From Verticillium longisporum (lineage: Eukaryota; Ascomycota; Sordariomycetes; Glomerellales; Plectosphaerellaceae), in NCBI GenBank assembly GCA_019188255.1, contig JAETXT010000001.1, positions 7,812,001 through 7,876,000 on the forward strand: a stretch of 64,000 nucleotides of DNA. The letters are read 5' to 3'. Below the pieces are notes generated by a model. The model ran no database searches. It had not been told where the DNA came from and saw only the letters and a program-made list of their open reading frames with translations. Shown here piece by piece: positions 11,711-22,763 of the stretch (position 1 is its first letter; every line of letters starts with the position of its first letter). Made by a program: the position numbers and the translations under genes.

Positions 11711-12708
11711 AATTTAGCCAAGGTGAGTCCAAGAGTCAATGATATCATGCACCAGTCAGGATGCTGGTCACGACAGAGTGGCACAGGGGGCAAAGACCAA
11801 CACAAAACGCATACATACCACTCACATGATAATGAGGACTTGTGGGGCCTCACCTCCAATCATCTTTACTGGCTTAGGGTATGCGCGCCCGCGAGAACAT
11901 GCCCGGGCGAGGTGTTCGTGATGGAACGCACAACATGATCTGAGCAAAGAGATCCAGAAAATCACTTAGGGAGGAGGGTCCTTTGACGACGACCATAAGC
12001 AAGACATCGGCAGCTGTCCCACAGACCCTATGCTCAAGGGCCACACGAACTCGCTTGGCCACTGAACGATCTGAAAGGAGGCCCGCGCCAGGATCTCGGC
12101 TGGAGGATTTGAGTGGGAACCCCTGTATCGTTCATCCAACCTTGTCTTCGTAGGGTCCTATGAAGCTAAAGGGATGGCATCAGCTTGGTCCAGGCCAGAT
12201 TCGCCTCGGCCCCCTTCAGATCGGTAAACCCAGTGCCGTTAACCTGAGAAGTAGAGTCATTGCCTACCCGGGTGCAAGTTGACGCGATGTAATTAACTGA
12301 CTCAATTGCTATGAAGGTTGGAAGGCCATCCGGTTATCTTCTGCCCATGCGGGGAGGGGGCCCAGGAAACTCCAAGAGCCCAACAAGGCAGCCGACTCGC
12401 GATCTTGTCCCGCATTTTAGCGATAGTGAATGGTCTTGGCCCCCTTCGCCTCTCTGTGGACCTGGCGAATCAACGTATCACGGGGGATACGGACCGCTGC
12501 CTATTGTGCAAGGAACATCGATTGAATTGGTCTCGAGGTGCAGATGCAGAACAGGGGGTTCGATGCAACCCGGTGAAGATGTGGACCATATGAAGGAGAG
12601 GGAAATCACTTTTTTTGATCAATTAACCCCCAGCCGACCTGGACTGAATCGGCGCTCCTTTGTGACACACCTTGTTCCCCGACTCGTGGCTGCTAATCTT
12701 GCCTTCCA
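11711..12708. other. Intergenic region upstream of the P450
   Basis: No supported gene. Frames on both strands are short and without motifs. The segment is part of the same decayed patch as the two relics and supplies the P450 promoter. Confidence 0.4.
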
Positions 12709-14530
12709 ATGTCGTCGTTGGATCTGCCGGATATCCTGCCGCAGAAGGTGCTGCATGTGGCGAGCCTCGTCCTCTTAGCTTGGGTCACTTGGTGTGTATG
12801 GGCGTACACGACGTCGCCGCTAAGGAAATACCCAGGGCCGTATCTTGCAGGTGTGTGCTACCAAACTTACCTTGAAGACTGACCAAGTGGCTGATGCGAT
12901 CACGCCTGTGCGACATCAGGATGGACCAATCTCTGGAGATTCTACCATGTTTTGAACCTTGATTCGCATCTTGTTGTTGCACGTCTCCACGAAAAGCATG
13001 GTCCGGTCGTTCGAATTGGACCCAACCTACTCAGTCTAAAAGATCCTGCTTTGATCAAGACAATTTATAAGTATCAGGATGATTGGGTCAAGGTGAATAT
13101 CCCTCGCCGTCTTCCTCCCATATCTTCCGTTGGCACACGCCATAACAGCTTGCTTGTCATGGGCAGTTAACACGCCGGAGTAGACCAAGTTCTATCATGG
13201 CGGCTCAACGAGAAACTTTGCCGGTAAGCCAATATTCAACGTCTTCGGCTTATCAGACCGAGAAGACCACGCGCGTGTGAGAAAGCCAATCGGGAGGCTT
13301 TACTCGCCGGCCGGTGCGCTGGCCATTGAGAAGCATGTCGACAAGGCCATCTCCCAGTTTCTCGCCCAATTGGACCAGCGCTTCGTCAATGGGCCGAACG
13401 CAGGGGTAGCGTGCCAGCTCGAGCAATGGTTTCTGTATTGTCAGTACTCAGACCCGACGCTGAGAAACCAGGACTTTTGCTCACCAAGATTTCAGATGCG
13501 TGGGACGTCGTCGGCGACATCACCTTCAGCCAGCCCTTTGGATACATGAAGCACGGCCGTGACTTTGACGGCACCCTCGCTGATTCGGAAATGGCGATGA
13601 ACTACTTCGCAGCCGTGGGCCAGATTCCCCTAATGGATTTCGCCGGTGCCCAAAACCCGCTGCTAAAGCTCATTTCGAAAGCGCCCTTCACCACAGCCAA
13701 CGCTATTGCGCGCGGCCATCTGGTCAACCGACTTGCCGGAAACGACAAGGACAAACACGATCCAAGCATCCCCGATTTTCTGGATGGATTTATCGAGGCG
13801 CAAAAGTTATACCCGGAAGTTGTCTGTGATGGACAGATCCAATCGTGGGTTCTGCATCCCCAAAGTCTAGAGAAATACTAGGTTGACAGCAAGCAGATAT
13901 CTCCTCATCAACCTCATCGCAGGCGCTGACACAACAGCCATTTCGTTGTCTTCTGCGATTTACTTCAGCCTCAAACATCCCAGCGTGTGGGCTCGACTCG
14001 AGGAGGAAGTCCTAGCCGCGGACTTACCAGACGACGACCCCGCCTCTTACAAGCAGGCCCGTACTCTCCCGTATTTGAACGCGGTCATTCGTGAGTCCAT
14101 GAGACTTCATCCCGGTGTGGGCATGCACCTAGAGCGCTACGTACCCGCGGGCGGCCTGCGGTTGCCTGATGGGAGTCTCGTACCGGCCGGCTCCATGGTC
14201 GGGATGAACCCGTACATCGTCAACCGGACGGTGGTCTTTGGCGATGACAGTGGCGAGTTCAGGCCTGAAAGATGGCTACAGAGTCCGGGAGAGAGAACCG
14301 AAGAGTACGAGAAGCGGCTTGTCGAGATGAACGATGCCGAGCTCTCATTCGGCGCTGGAAGCCGGATCTGCGGTGGACGGCACATTGCAAGTTTGGAAAT
14401 GTCCAAATTGATTCCTACGTTGATCAGACGATACCGTATTGAATTGGTTAATCCTGACGAGGAATGGGTTGTGAAGAATGGATGGTTCATGAGACAAACT
14501 GGGGTCAATGTCAGGCTACAGCGCCGATAA
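12709..14530 (+). CDS. Cytochrome P450 monooxygenase (pisatin-demethylase-like)
   Basis: Five exons, 12709-12850, 12920-13092, 13184-13439, 13496-13844 and 13897-14530, give about 517 residues. An N-terminal anchor helix (residues about 10-32) precedes the Pro-rich hinge LRKYPGPYLAG. Core motifs are all present: I-helix AGADTT (about 315-320), K-helix ESMR in VIRESMRLHP, FRPERW, and the heme loop FGAGSRICGG with the thiolate Cys near residue 464. The last intron uses donor GTGGGT at 13845 and acceptor CAG at 13896; this gives DGQIQSYLLINLIAG, matching family spacing, whereas the nearer AG at 13881 gives an odd insertion. Sequence style (W-T-N-L-W-R, RPIGRLYS-like and FSQPFGYM blocks) resembles the pisatin demethylase-like fungal P450s. 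The substrate cannot be predicted. It lies between gene relics and the urea transporter, with no backbone synthase in view. Confidence 0.9.
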
Positions 14531-14711
14531 CTGTCGTCACAAGTGGGCGCATTCAAGCAATGAGCATCAAATCCGAGATTGACAAGCAAATAAACAGTTT
14601 CTTTTGAAATGGAATGGTCTGGTATCAGAAGCTAAACACGCTTACCCCGAGCTATGGGATATTTCCTGAGCACAACAACGATGGGGGATGTGAGTAGCAA
14701 GCAAGAGCTTA

Positions 14712-16916
14712 TCACTCAGTTACAGCCTTCTCCTGGCCCTCAATCCTCTTCTTCTCGTGGTCATCGGGCGTCGCCGTGCCTGAAACACCCTCGTTATCTC
14801 CCTGACCATCGGTGATCACGTGTCTCGTGGGCTTTTTCCCTCCGAGCATGCTCTTCACCGTGTGAATCAGGGTTGCGCGGCCCTCGAAAATCGAATAGAG
14901 ACCAACAGCGCAGAAGGAACAGAAGATCCACATTATGCCGACAACGACCCAACCGGTGAAGAACGGTTTGCTGAAGATGTAGCCAGAACCGTACATGGGC
15001 ATAGGCCAGAGAATGAGCATGGCAAGAGTCCTACACACGTTAGCCGGGTACCGCGAATGCATAGAAACGAGAACGTACATGATGACTGTGGCGGTGACTG
15101 AGATCTTGAACGCGCGACGGAGCATAGCCTGTTCGCGCTCAAATTCCTCGCTTGTCTCCTGGTGGCCACCGGGAGTCTCCTCCAAATCGACACCAGCGGC
15201 ATTAGCGAGATCATGGTCATCGCCCTTGCGGATCTCCATCATGGACTGCCAGTCGTACTTGTCGACACCGAAAATGAGGGTGAAGATCGGGATCAAGATC
15301 AGAGGAGAAAGAAGAGCCACAACGTTGCCGACTAGCATAGGGGTGTTGGATCCGGTGCAGGTGACATCGAGAACGCCGCAGTCCTTCTTGGCCGTAACAA
15401 GCCAAGAAATGATGGCAAGGATGGTACCAAAGATGGGCGTAAGTGTTGCAGCCCACTTGTTCTGGCCGCGCCAGATGAGAGTCAGGGTGGCAGGCAGAAC
15501 AGCGGCCGAGATGAGGACTCCCATAAGAACGTAGAGATAGCCCATGGAGATACCATTGTAAAACAAGCCGACGGAAACAGAGCTGATGACTAGGGCATAG
15601 CAGACGACAACGACGTGAGAGAAGTGGATGAGGCGAGCACCAGAAGCATCGGGCTTGAAGTATGTGCGGTAGACGTCGTAGGTGAAGATGGAAGAAACGG
15701 CAATAAGCTCAGCACTGCTGGCAGATGTAACAGCCATGAAAACCATGAGCAGAGTGGCGACAGCACCACCCTTGCCGAGAAGTGCAACCGCAGCGTAGGG
15801 CAGGGCGAGGCCAGCAGAGACCCCAGCTTCAGTCATGCGGTCGGGGAAAGTGGGGAATCTGGGGTCACTTTCGAGAGCAAGGGCAGAGAGTCCCATGGTG
15901 GTAGCTGTGAGCCAAGGAATGGCGAACCAGGACAGACCGCCGATGATGTAGCCGGGGAGAGCGTGGACAGGTGAAGCAGCGATAGCCTTGTTATAGTAGC
16001 CATTGTCGAGGAAAACGGTGCCAAAGTTGCCAACGATGTTGATTACGAAGAACTCAACACCGCCCTGGGATCGCATCGTCAGGTAGGATCCTTCAGCGTT
16101 GCCAGAGACGGGATGGCGAGAGGCAGCTTCAATGAGCAGGTCGTAAACCTTGGAAGGACTGCCCAGCACATCGGAGCTGGCGTAGGCAGTGAGGGAGAAG
16201 ATGATGATGATAATGAGGAGAATGAAGGTATGGATAAAGTCTGTGAGAAACGTTGCTTTGAGACCCTATCAAATGTTAGCATGGTTGATTGTGTCGCTCA
16301 GACTTGCTATTACTTACTCCGACGATGGTGTAGGCCACAACACCAACAGGCAAGAGGAAGATGGCAGCAACAGTGTGCCTTTCAGCGTCAGTATCTCCGG
16401 TGCTTGAAAGGTGGGCTCGATGACTTACATGCCAGTCAGAGCGTTCACAGTAGCGGCACCTCCAACGATCAGCATCAAGGTGACGAGGATATTCGTCATG
16501 AGGCCAAAGACGATGAAGACAAGATGGGCAGGGGTCCCATAGCGGGCTTTGATGACCTCGAGGAATGTGTGGGCGTTGGGCGCCCTTCTCTTGAGCTCGA
16601 TGGCGATGGTCGCAAACAGGAGAATCTGGACTGTAGCCCCAGACGCATACCAGAATGGACCGGAAACGCCATAACGGTAGCACACACCAGAAGATTGAAG
16701 AAGGGTGGCTGCCCAGGTCCAAGATGAAACGACAGCAGAGCCAACAAGACCAGACTTGACAGTTCGGCCGGCGGTGGTAAACATCTCTGACGTCTGCAAC
16801 TCTCTGTTGTACCGTCTGAGGACATAGGTGGTGGCGATCATGCCGATGGCGAAGAGAAATCCAACACCAAGGACGATGCCGTAGCCGACGCCCTGGTTGA
16901 GAGCTGCGGTAACCAT
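14712..16916 (-). CDS. dur3: Urea active transporter, Dur3 type (sodium:solute symporter family)
   Basis: Plasma-membrane urea (and in yeast polyamine) importer. Four exons, 16916-16429, 16378-16318, 16265-15079 and 15030-14712, encode about 684 residues, close to yeast Dur3 (735). Features seen: [25 protein letters not shown] at about residues 48-72, a conserved Dur3 block; many TM helices of the SSS fold; [10 protein letters not shown] and [19 protein letters not shown]; and a long acidic loop ([19 protein letters not shown]) before the last helices. The 48-bp intron at 15031-15078 is a multiple of three and would otherwise be read through, inserting an atypical peptide. I chose the start at 16916 because the duplicated leader (16899-17000 and 17135-17252) ends in the same ATGGTTACC context and 5' extension adds nothing conserved. 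Upstream AGATAAG boxes suggest nitrogen control. Confidence 0.93.
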
Positions 16917-17000
16917 GGTGTCTGTCTGTGGGAGCTCCTGGGCTCTTCGAGGAGTCGAGTGCTGCTTGTAGTTTCCAGGTATCCACAACCTCGGGGGCCT
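16899..17000 (-). repeat. Inverted repeat arm 1: Dur3 leader and first codons
   Basis: Read on the minus strand, this segment (from AGGCCCCCG down through CACCATGGTTACCGCAGC) is repeated in inverted orientation at 17135-17252 with a few indels; long blocks such as GTTGTGGATACCTGGAAACTA and CGAAGAGCCCAGG are shared. It contains the proposed 5' leader and first codons of the urea transporter. Homology stops right after the sixth codon. Confidence 0.9.
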
Positions 17001-17134
17001 TGGGATCTATATATGTGCTACCTACGGGTTCGTGGTGGTGGGATCAAGGTGGCCGCCGGCAGAGCATCAGAGTTTCACATGAAGCTGCATTGCACTTGGG
17101 CAGCCGCAAACGTGGTAGACGAGTCGCGTGCCGG

Positions 17135-17252
17135 AGGCCCCCGCGGCGAGGGTTGTGGATACCTGGAAACTACTAGGGCAACACCACTCGACTCCTTCGA
17201 AGAGCCCAGGGGAGCTCCCCCCAGTCCAGACACCATGGTTACCGCAGCTCTC
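17135..17252 (+). repeat. Inverted repeat arm 2: copy of the Dur3 leader with its own ATG
   Basis: Plus-strand copy of the Dur3 leader, separated from arm 1 by about 134 bp of unrelated DNA. It carries an ATG at 17235 in the same context and the same first six codons (MVTAAL), then diverges and stops after eleven codons (TGA at 17268). Nothing downstream resembles the transporter, so it is a leader copy without a gene. Confidence 0.88.
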
Positions 17253-17447
17253 GAGGCCGGGCTATCATGATGATGGCCGAAGGCCAGGCAGGGTAGGATG
17301 TTCGGCATGCTTTCAACTTACAGCCATGTGCGAGGTCCGACGGCCGATGGCGGCGTGGAGAAAAGGGTCCAGCGCCTGGCAAGGCAGTCAGTATGTTCCC
17401 TTAGTCAGAAGATTGTCGACATGCAGAGGAGGTTGTCGTCGGGGTAG

Positions 17448-17761
17448 AGATAAGGCCAAGAGATTTGAGCGGTCATAGAATTGAGGCTAACCTCAAAGCT
17501 CTGTCAGGGGTGACGTCCAGCCAATGACCACCAGCAGATGAGGCCGACGGAGCGCACCAAGCAGGAGGATGCGGAAGGGGCTGATTGGACTTGGCCGACG
17601 GCGAGGTCAAGATAAGAGCAGTCCATGGTTGACCTGATCAGCGGTAGTCAGTACGAAACGCGAAGCTCTCTGAGATGGCTGTGAGAAAGTCTGCCGTTGG
17701 TTGATCCTGTGACAAGCGGCCGCCGTGGTGTTGGGGGTTGGCTCCCAGAGTGGGAGATAAG
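17448..17761 (+). promoter_or_regulatory. Three AGATAAG boxes (candidate AreA/NIT2 GATA sites)
   Basis: Perfect AGATAAG occurs at 17448-17454, 17610-17616 and 17755-17761, about 530-845 bp upstream of the Dur3 start. AreA/NIT2 GATA factors bind HGATAR and activate urea uptake genes under nitrogen limitation in other ascomycetes. The clustering and the target fit; binding here is an inference. Confidence 0.5.
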
Positions 17762-18545
17762 GAGCTCGGACCCTGTGCGAGGGACATCTCCGTGGGGCAA
17801 CAATGATCTCGCGTTTCTTTCAAGAGGCGTTGAGGATCACTTTTCAGGATACAGGTAGGTAGACAAATGTCGATGTGAGCAGAAGAAGTGCGGCGAGAAA
17901 GCAGAACCATCAAAAGATATCAAGTTCTCAGACTTGACGGAAACAGTGACCCACAAAGGCAGCATTGGCGCCTGGGCATCGGAGGCCAAGCTTTTTTTCA
18001 AAGTGTCAAGTGCCACTGGGCACGCTTGGCGGGGCTGGGTCGCGATTGCCAAGTGGGAACTGGAGACCGTGATATCACAGGCGTGACTGCCCGATCCTAG
18101 TGCCTGAGCGGAACGAATGAGTAAGGAGCGTTGCTATCAAAGGAGCGCTTGATGCTACCTACAAGAGCCAGTACCCGATCAACGTTCTTGCCAGGTATCC
18201 AATGCACCTGCCACGGTACTGGCAGGTAGGTACCTTAGGTACCGTCCTTAGTCATGTCGGGAGGGGTGATGGGCATTCAGTCATCCGTTGAATCCATTGC
18301 TCACATACAAATGTCATCGATTTCAGCTTCGAATATGGTGGCTTGATGCCCCCGATTCTTGACGATCAACTCACGTCAAGATCGCAAGTCGGCCGGCGGC
18401 CACCATTCTTTAGCTGCTACCTTATCTTACTTGGATGATCGAGGCCACCCACGCTGGCCCTCTGTCCAAACAATGTAAGCACCACTCTCTGAGCGTACTC
18501 GCAGCCATGTTCCAGCATGGCATTTCGCCTCGCCGACAATCGGCA
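17762..18545. other. Remainder of the Dur3 upstream region
   Basis: No gene recognised. A TAGGTACC-rich palindromic stretch lies at 18222-18243, and another GATA core on the minus strand (CTTATCT) is near 18421. Confidence 0.4.
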
Positions 18546-19574
18546 TCAATCCATCGGCTTGCGTGCCGTCACGAAGGTTACCTTTCCAAAACACCGAACG
18601 CCCAGACCAGCTTGTTCACGCCGGATTCTCTGCATCAAGTCCCGGGTATCGCTCTCCGACCGCCCACACCTCCCGAACAAGGCGAGTGCATAGCACTCGA
18701 GTCCATAGTCAATAAGCTGCGCCAGTTGCGCTCCTTTCCTTTTCATCCGCTCATCCACCCCAGACGCCCGAATCGGCACCAAGTCTGACTTCTCCATGAC
18801 CTTCTCAAACCCCACATCTTCCAACCAACCACTGACTTTGGGGATCGGATCGAAATCGATGCCCAGCTGCTGCGAGTACTCCGCCAAGCCCATCTCGAAC
18901 TCTCGCGACGCCGGCATGACCGCGCCCTCCATTGTCAGCTCACTTTCTGCCCCCTGCGACGCGCCTGGCCCGTCGTCCTCAAAGTCGAACCAGCGTGATC
19001 GCACTTCTGCCACCTCAATCTGCCCACCTGGCCGGAGGTGCTGGAAAGCCTGGGCGTAGAGAGCCTTGAAGTCGCGCACACCGCCGCCGACCAGATTACG
19101 CACGTGGACAAAGTCTAGGTTCAGCGGCTGAGCGGCCCACGGCTCGTTGGCGTCGCTCACTTCAAAGACCACATTCGGTGGAACCGCAGTCGGCAGTAGT
19201 GCTGCTGAGACGTCGACTCCACGGATAGACGCCGTCGGGTGCTGCGCTGCCATGGCTATCGCCCAGGCCCCTGTGCCGGCACCGATGTCGAGGATGGACA
19301 GTGGGCGGCCTGTCGGCACCGGCAGGCGCGCAGAAGTAAGCGCGCCATCGAGACAGAGCTGGAAGAGGCTGTGCTGGATCTCGAGGCGGGCACGCTCAGA
19401 CTCATCGTTGGGCGTCAGGATGGTGCCGCTGCCGTGGTAGGTGTGTCCGTATGCCCGGATTGGGGGAAGGTCGTCGATGGTGGAGACAGAAGAGTATTCG
19501 CTCGCGTCCGAATCGTCGTCGGCCGCCCCCTGCCCCGAGGCGTCGGGGCACGCCGTGCGGGCATCTGAGCCCAT
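18546..19574 (-). CDS. LaeA-like SAM-dependent methyltransferase (TAM domain)
   Basis: A single-exon gene of 342 residues. After an acidic, Ser-rich N-terminus the protein reads YGHTYHGSGTILTPNDESE and LEIQHSLFQLCLDG, the usual entrance of the fungal LaeA-like family. SAM motif I is LSILDIGAGTGAWAIAMA (about residues 92-109), motif II has the acidic residue in RGVDVSAALLP, and a later block LNLDFVHVRNLVGG...LRPGGQIEVAEV corresponds to motifs post-I to III. LaeA itself is a nuclear regulator of secondary metabolism, but ascomycete genomes carry dozens of such paralogues, many with small-molecule substrates, so no regulatory role should be assumed. A start at 19574 lies ahead of the first conserved block; no intron is needed. 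It is on the same strand as Dur3 and the glutamine-synthetase-like gene. Confidence 0.85.
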   Translation of the reverse strand: MGSDARTACPDASGQGAADDDSDASEYSSVSTIDDLPPIRAYGHTYHGSGTILTPNDESERARLEIQHSLFQLCLDGALTSARLPVPTGRPLSILDIGAGTGAWAIAMAAQHPTASIRGVDVSAALLPTAVPPNVVFEVSDANEPWAAQPLNLDFVHVRNLVGGGVRDFKALYAQAFQHLRPGGQIEVAEVRSRWFDFEDDGPGASQGAESELTMEGAVMPASREFEMGLAEYSQQLGIDFDPIPKVSGWLEDVGFEKVMEKSDLVPIRASGVDERMKRKGAQLAQLIDYGLECYALALFGRCGRSESDTRDLMQRIRREQAGLGVRCFGKVTFVTARKPMD

Positions 19575-21124
19575 GGGGACGGCAATGCGGGTGAGGCGTG
19601 TTTGTTTTGAAAGTATCTCGCAGCCTGCCTGTGCTTGGCCTCACGGGGCAATGTAGTGTTTGCAAGACGACCGTTGGGAGGATCTGCACGTGGGAGACCC
19701 CAACATTTGATGGGGAGTTCCCTGGTTCTTTGGGGGGGTGATCGGCTGCAAGATAACCTTTTCTTCACAGATGCCGACCCAACAGACCACTCGCACAAAT
19801 TGACGAACAGCGAACATGAAAGGGGGAAGAGCGCACATTGCCTCGAAGGAGAGAGGCCGAGTAGGAAAAGCTCGTACTTTATGCCTGAGTCAAGCCCGCC
19901 TTTCCCCCAGACACCATCATCATCACCACTCGCTGGCTCCCTTGCTCTCCGTCCGATCCTCCAGAAACACAATCACCCCCAAAAGCACACCCCCATCAAA
20001 TTATACTCGAGCTATTGGGCTCGGCCATCGATAATTTTTCTCATTTCCCCATTGATTTACGCCGCGCTAGCCATTTCCCCGAAGGTTACAAGGAAGGTCA
20101 GTGGACCAACGACAGGGCCTCCACGCAACGCAGAGGGGAATGAAACGAATTAAACTGCAATTCGGTTTCTCTCGTGCGCGGATCGTCGTCATCTCAGCTG
20201 TCAAGGCCCTGTACGACCCCCATTGACCCCCAGAGCCCTCGTGTGGCCTCCCTGCACAATGCCTGCTGGCGCCCGGCCCGAAGCGAATGCACTGGCCATT
20301 TAGGGTACTGGTCAGCGCGCTTGCAGGGGGGCTGCCACGCTGTCAGAGGGGCGGAGGCGTGGTCGACGTTTTTGGCCGCAGCAGCCGGCGGCCCCAAGGC
20401 TACAGTAATTGCCACGCCGACTGTGGCAGGATCATGGCAAAATGGCTCACCGGGGGGAAGAACTCGGACGAAACTATATACGTTGAAGGCCATGCCTTGT
20501 TCGGATGGCCTTGGACTTGACACGAAAAACTTCCGCACTGAGACCTGAAGTCCGTGTTGATTCGGAATCAAGGAGAGCAGGATCCAGAGAGTGGTCTTAT
20601 CCCCCCAGCGCGGCCTGCTCATCCAATTTCAAGACAGCCGGGACTGAGTCCGACCAAATCACATCTCCTTACGATACCCAGATGCAGGACTCGTCACATC
20701 CTTGCCTGGCGTTTGGGCCGAAGGACCAACGAGTCGTTCGCATCACCAGCCATACGAGATGGTATCCAGCGCGGCTGGTCCAAACGGCTTCAGAAGCAAT
20801 GGCCCCCGAGCATCGACTCCACGCAAGAATCTCTCAGAGCCCAATCAAAACTCGCCCATGGCCTTTCGCCTGATGCAAGGAGAACGTTCTCACATCCACC
20901 AGCACATGCAGACTCGGTCACCTGCCCGTCGCCGCCGTCCGGGCGAGACCGGAAATGTGAGGAAAGTGGAGCGTCATGTCCAGAGGAAGGGTATCTCTTG
21001 TCCATTGAACACCACTAGCGAGGCGTATCACATCAATTGCTGCTTGTGACACCAGCCCTGATAATCCGAACACGAAGCCCAGTAGAAAAAGAAAAAGCCC
21101 AGCCACAACGCCCGCAAAGCGATC
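19575..21124. other. Intergenic region, methyltransferase to GS-like gene
   Basis: About 1.5 kb with overlapping short frames in all six readings and none with a recognisable domain, start context or splice pattern. Taken as the methyltransferase promoter plus the 3' flank of the glutamine-synthetase-like gene. Confidence 0.4.
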
Positions 21125-22763
21125 TCAAACCGTCTCGATGTATCGCTTCATCTCCCTAAGGCAAATTGTCAGCAATCTCCGGGTGCCACAGCTTACAGTG
21201 CATGCCAAGCGCAGCCAGGACAGGATGCTTACCAGTCAGTCACGGCCTCTTCCCACAGCCTGATCTCGTGCTCGCGCGTGCCACCAAAGTGGTCAACAAA
21301 GTCGTCGCCGAACACTTCGCGGGCGATGCTTTCCTTGCGCGTGAAGCGGTCATTGGCCTCCTTGAGGCTCTTGGCGAGGCGCACGCCCTGGTCAGAGCCG
21401 GAACCAACCTCCTCGCCCTTACCAAGGGGCGGCACACGGATTTCCAGCTTCTTCTCGACACCGCGCCAGCCAAGGGCCAGGACGGCAGCAAGAACGAAGT
21501 GGGGGTTCGTGTCGGCGCCGCTGACGCGAACCTCGAAGCGCGTGGCGCCAGGCTTGGCGGTGGGCGGCGCGATCAGGCGGATAGAGGCGGCGCGGTGCTC
21601 GAGGCCCCAGGACACAGTGACGGGGGCCCAGAAGTTCTCGACGAGGCGCTTGTACGAGTTGATGGTCGGCGCGAGCAGGGGCATGACGTCCGGCAAGCCC
21701 TCCAAGATACCGGCGAGGAAGTGTCGGCCCAGGTCGGAGAGGCCGGCAATATCGGCCCACTTTGGGTTCGGATCCGGGGTATCGCGGGCGAAGAGGTTCT
21801 TGCCCTGCTTGTCGACGATGGAGACGTGCATGTGGCCGCTGTTTCCGGGGAGTCCCTGTTTGGGCTTGGCCATGAAGCAGGGCGTGATGCCGTACTTTGT
21901 GGCGACGGACTTGACGACGTACTTGAAAAGACTCGCGCGATCAGCCATCTGGCGGATCTCGCCGAACTCGAGAGCGGCCTCGAAGACGCCCGGCCCGCTC
22001 TCGGTATGCCATCCCTCAATGTCGCAACGGAAAGCGGAGCACGTGTCGAAGATGTCGTAGAAGTAGTCCTTGTTGTGGACGGGGCGCGTCAGACTGTAGC
22101 CAAACATGCCCTCGGTCAGAGCGGGTAGCGATTGGGGCGCGTTTTCTTGCAGGTATCCGGCCGTGGTGCCCGAGGCTGCGTCGGATGGGGCGGGTGACTT
22201 GAACTGGTAGAACTCGTACTCGGCTGGAAGCGGGGGGGAGCAAAAGGGTCAGCAAATACGATTTCACGCAGGCGCAAGTGCTTCAGATGTCATGAGGGAA
22301 GCCCAAAGAGAAGACCGAGGCATTTGGACTCACCACCGGCCATGGCGCCCATGTCCTTCGCCTCGAGCTTGTCCAGCGTCACCTTCAGCAGACCCCGCGG
22401 ACAGGCGCAGACGGGTTCATTGGTGTCGGGGTCGTAGAAGCTGACGAGGAAGAAGGGCACGTTGTCCTCCCAGGGGATCCTCCGAAAGCTCTGCAGGTCG
22501 GGCACGGCGATGAGGTCGTGGTAGCCGTTCTCGGCATTGCTGACCTTGAGCTCGCGCACATAAATCCTGTCGTGCATGTCCCAGCCAAAGATGACGGAGC
22601 AGAAGCCGAAACCCGACTCGGCGATGGACAGAAACTTGGACTTGGAGACGAGCTTGCCGCGCAGCATGCCGTCGACGTCGATGCCGGCGAGCTTCACCTT
22701 GGTGTCGTTCTTCAGCAGCTCGGGCAGGGCCTTGGCCGTGATGGGTTCGGGGTTCGGGGCCAT
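21125..22763 (-). CDS. Glutamine synthetase-family enzyme (FluG / gamma-glutamyl-amine ligase-like)
   Basis: Three exons, 22763-22334, 22223-21233 and 21155-21125, encode about 483 residues. The N-terminal beta-grasp shows VKLAGIDVDGMLRGK, the bacterial type I/glnA-like form rather than the short eukaryotic GS II. The catalytic domain has the metal-binding EYEFYQF at the exon 1/2 join, FEAALEFGEI, the GNSGHMHVS loop carrying the active-site His, NSYKRLVENFWAPV, and the ATP/phosphate Arg region EHRAASIR. The short last exon encodes EMKRYIETV, a typical conserved end of this fungal group. These enzymes ligate glutamate to ammonia, polyamines or other amines. FluG of Aspergillus has such a domain fused to an amidohydrolase, but no amidohydrolase part is present here. 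Fold and reaction class are firm; the amine substrate is unknown. Confidence 0.9.

Noticed and set aside
13845..13900. Apparent frameshift in the P450 between DGQIQS and YLLINLIAG
   Set aside because: A 52-bp GT-AG intron (13845-13896) joins the two parts with family-typical spacing, so the gene is intact.
15031..15078. A 16-residue insertion in Dur3 suggested by the uninterrupted frame
   Set aside because: It begins with GTACGT and ends with TAG on the minus strand, is 48 bp, and its removal restores a normal membrane helix; it is an intron.
21166..22128. Long plus-strand frames (up to 320 codons) opposite the glutamine-synthetase-like gene
   Set aside because: Shadows of a conserved coding exon; no independent start context or domain.
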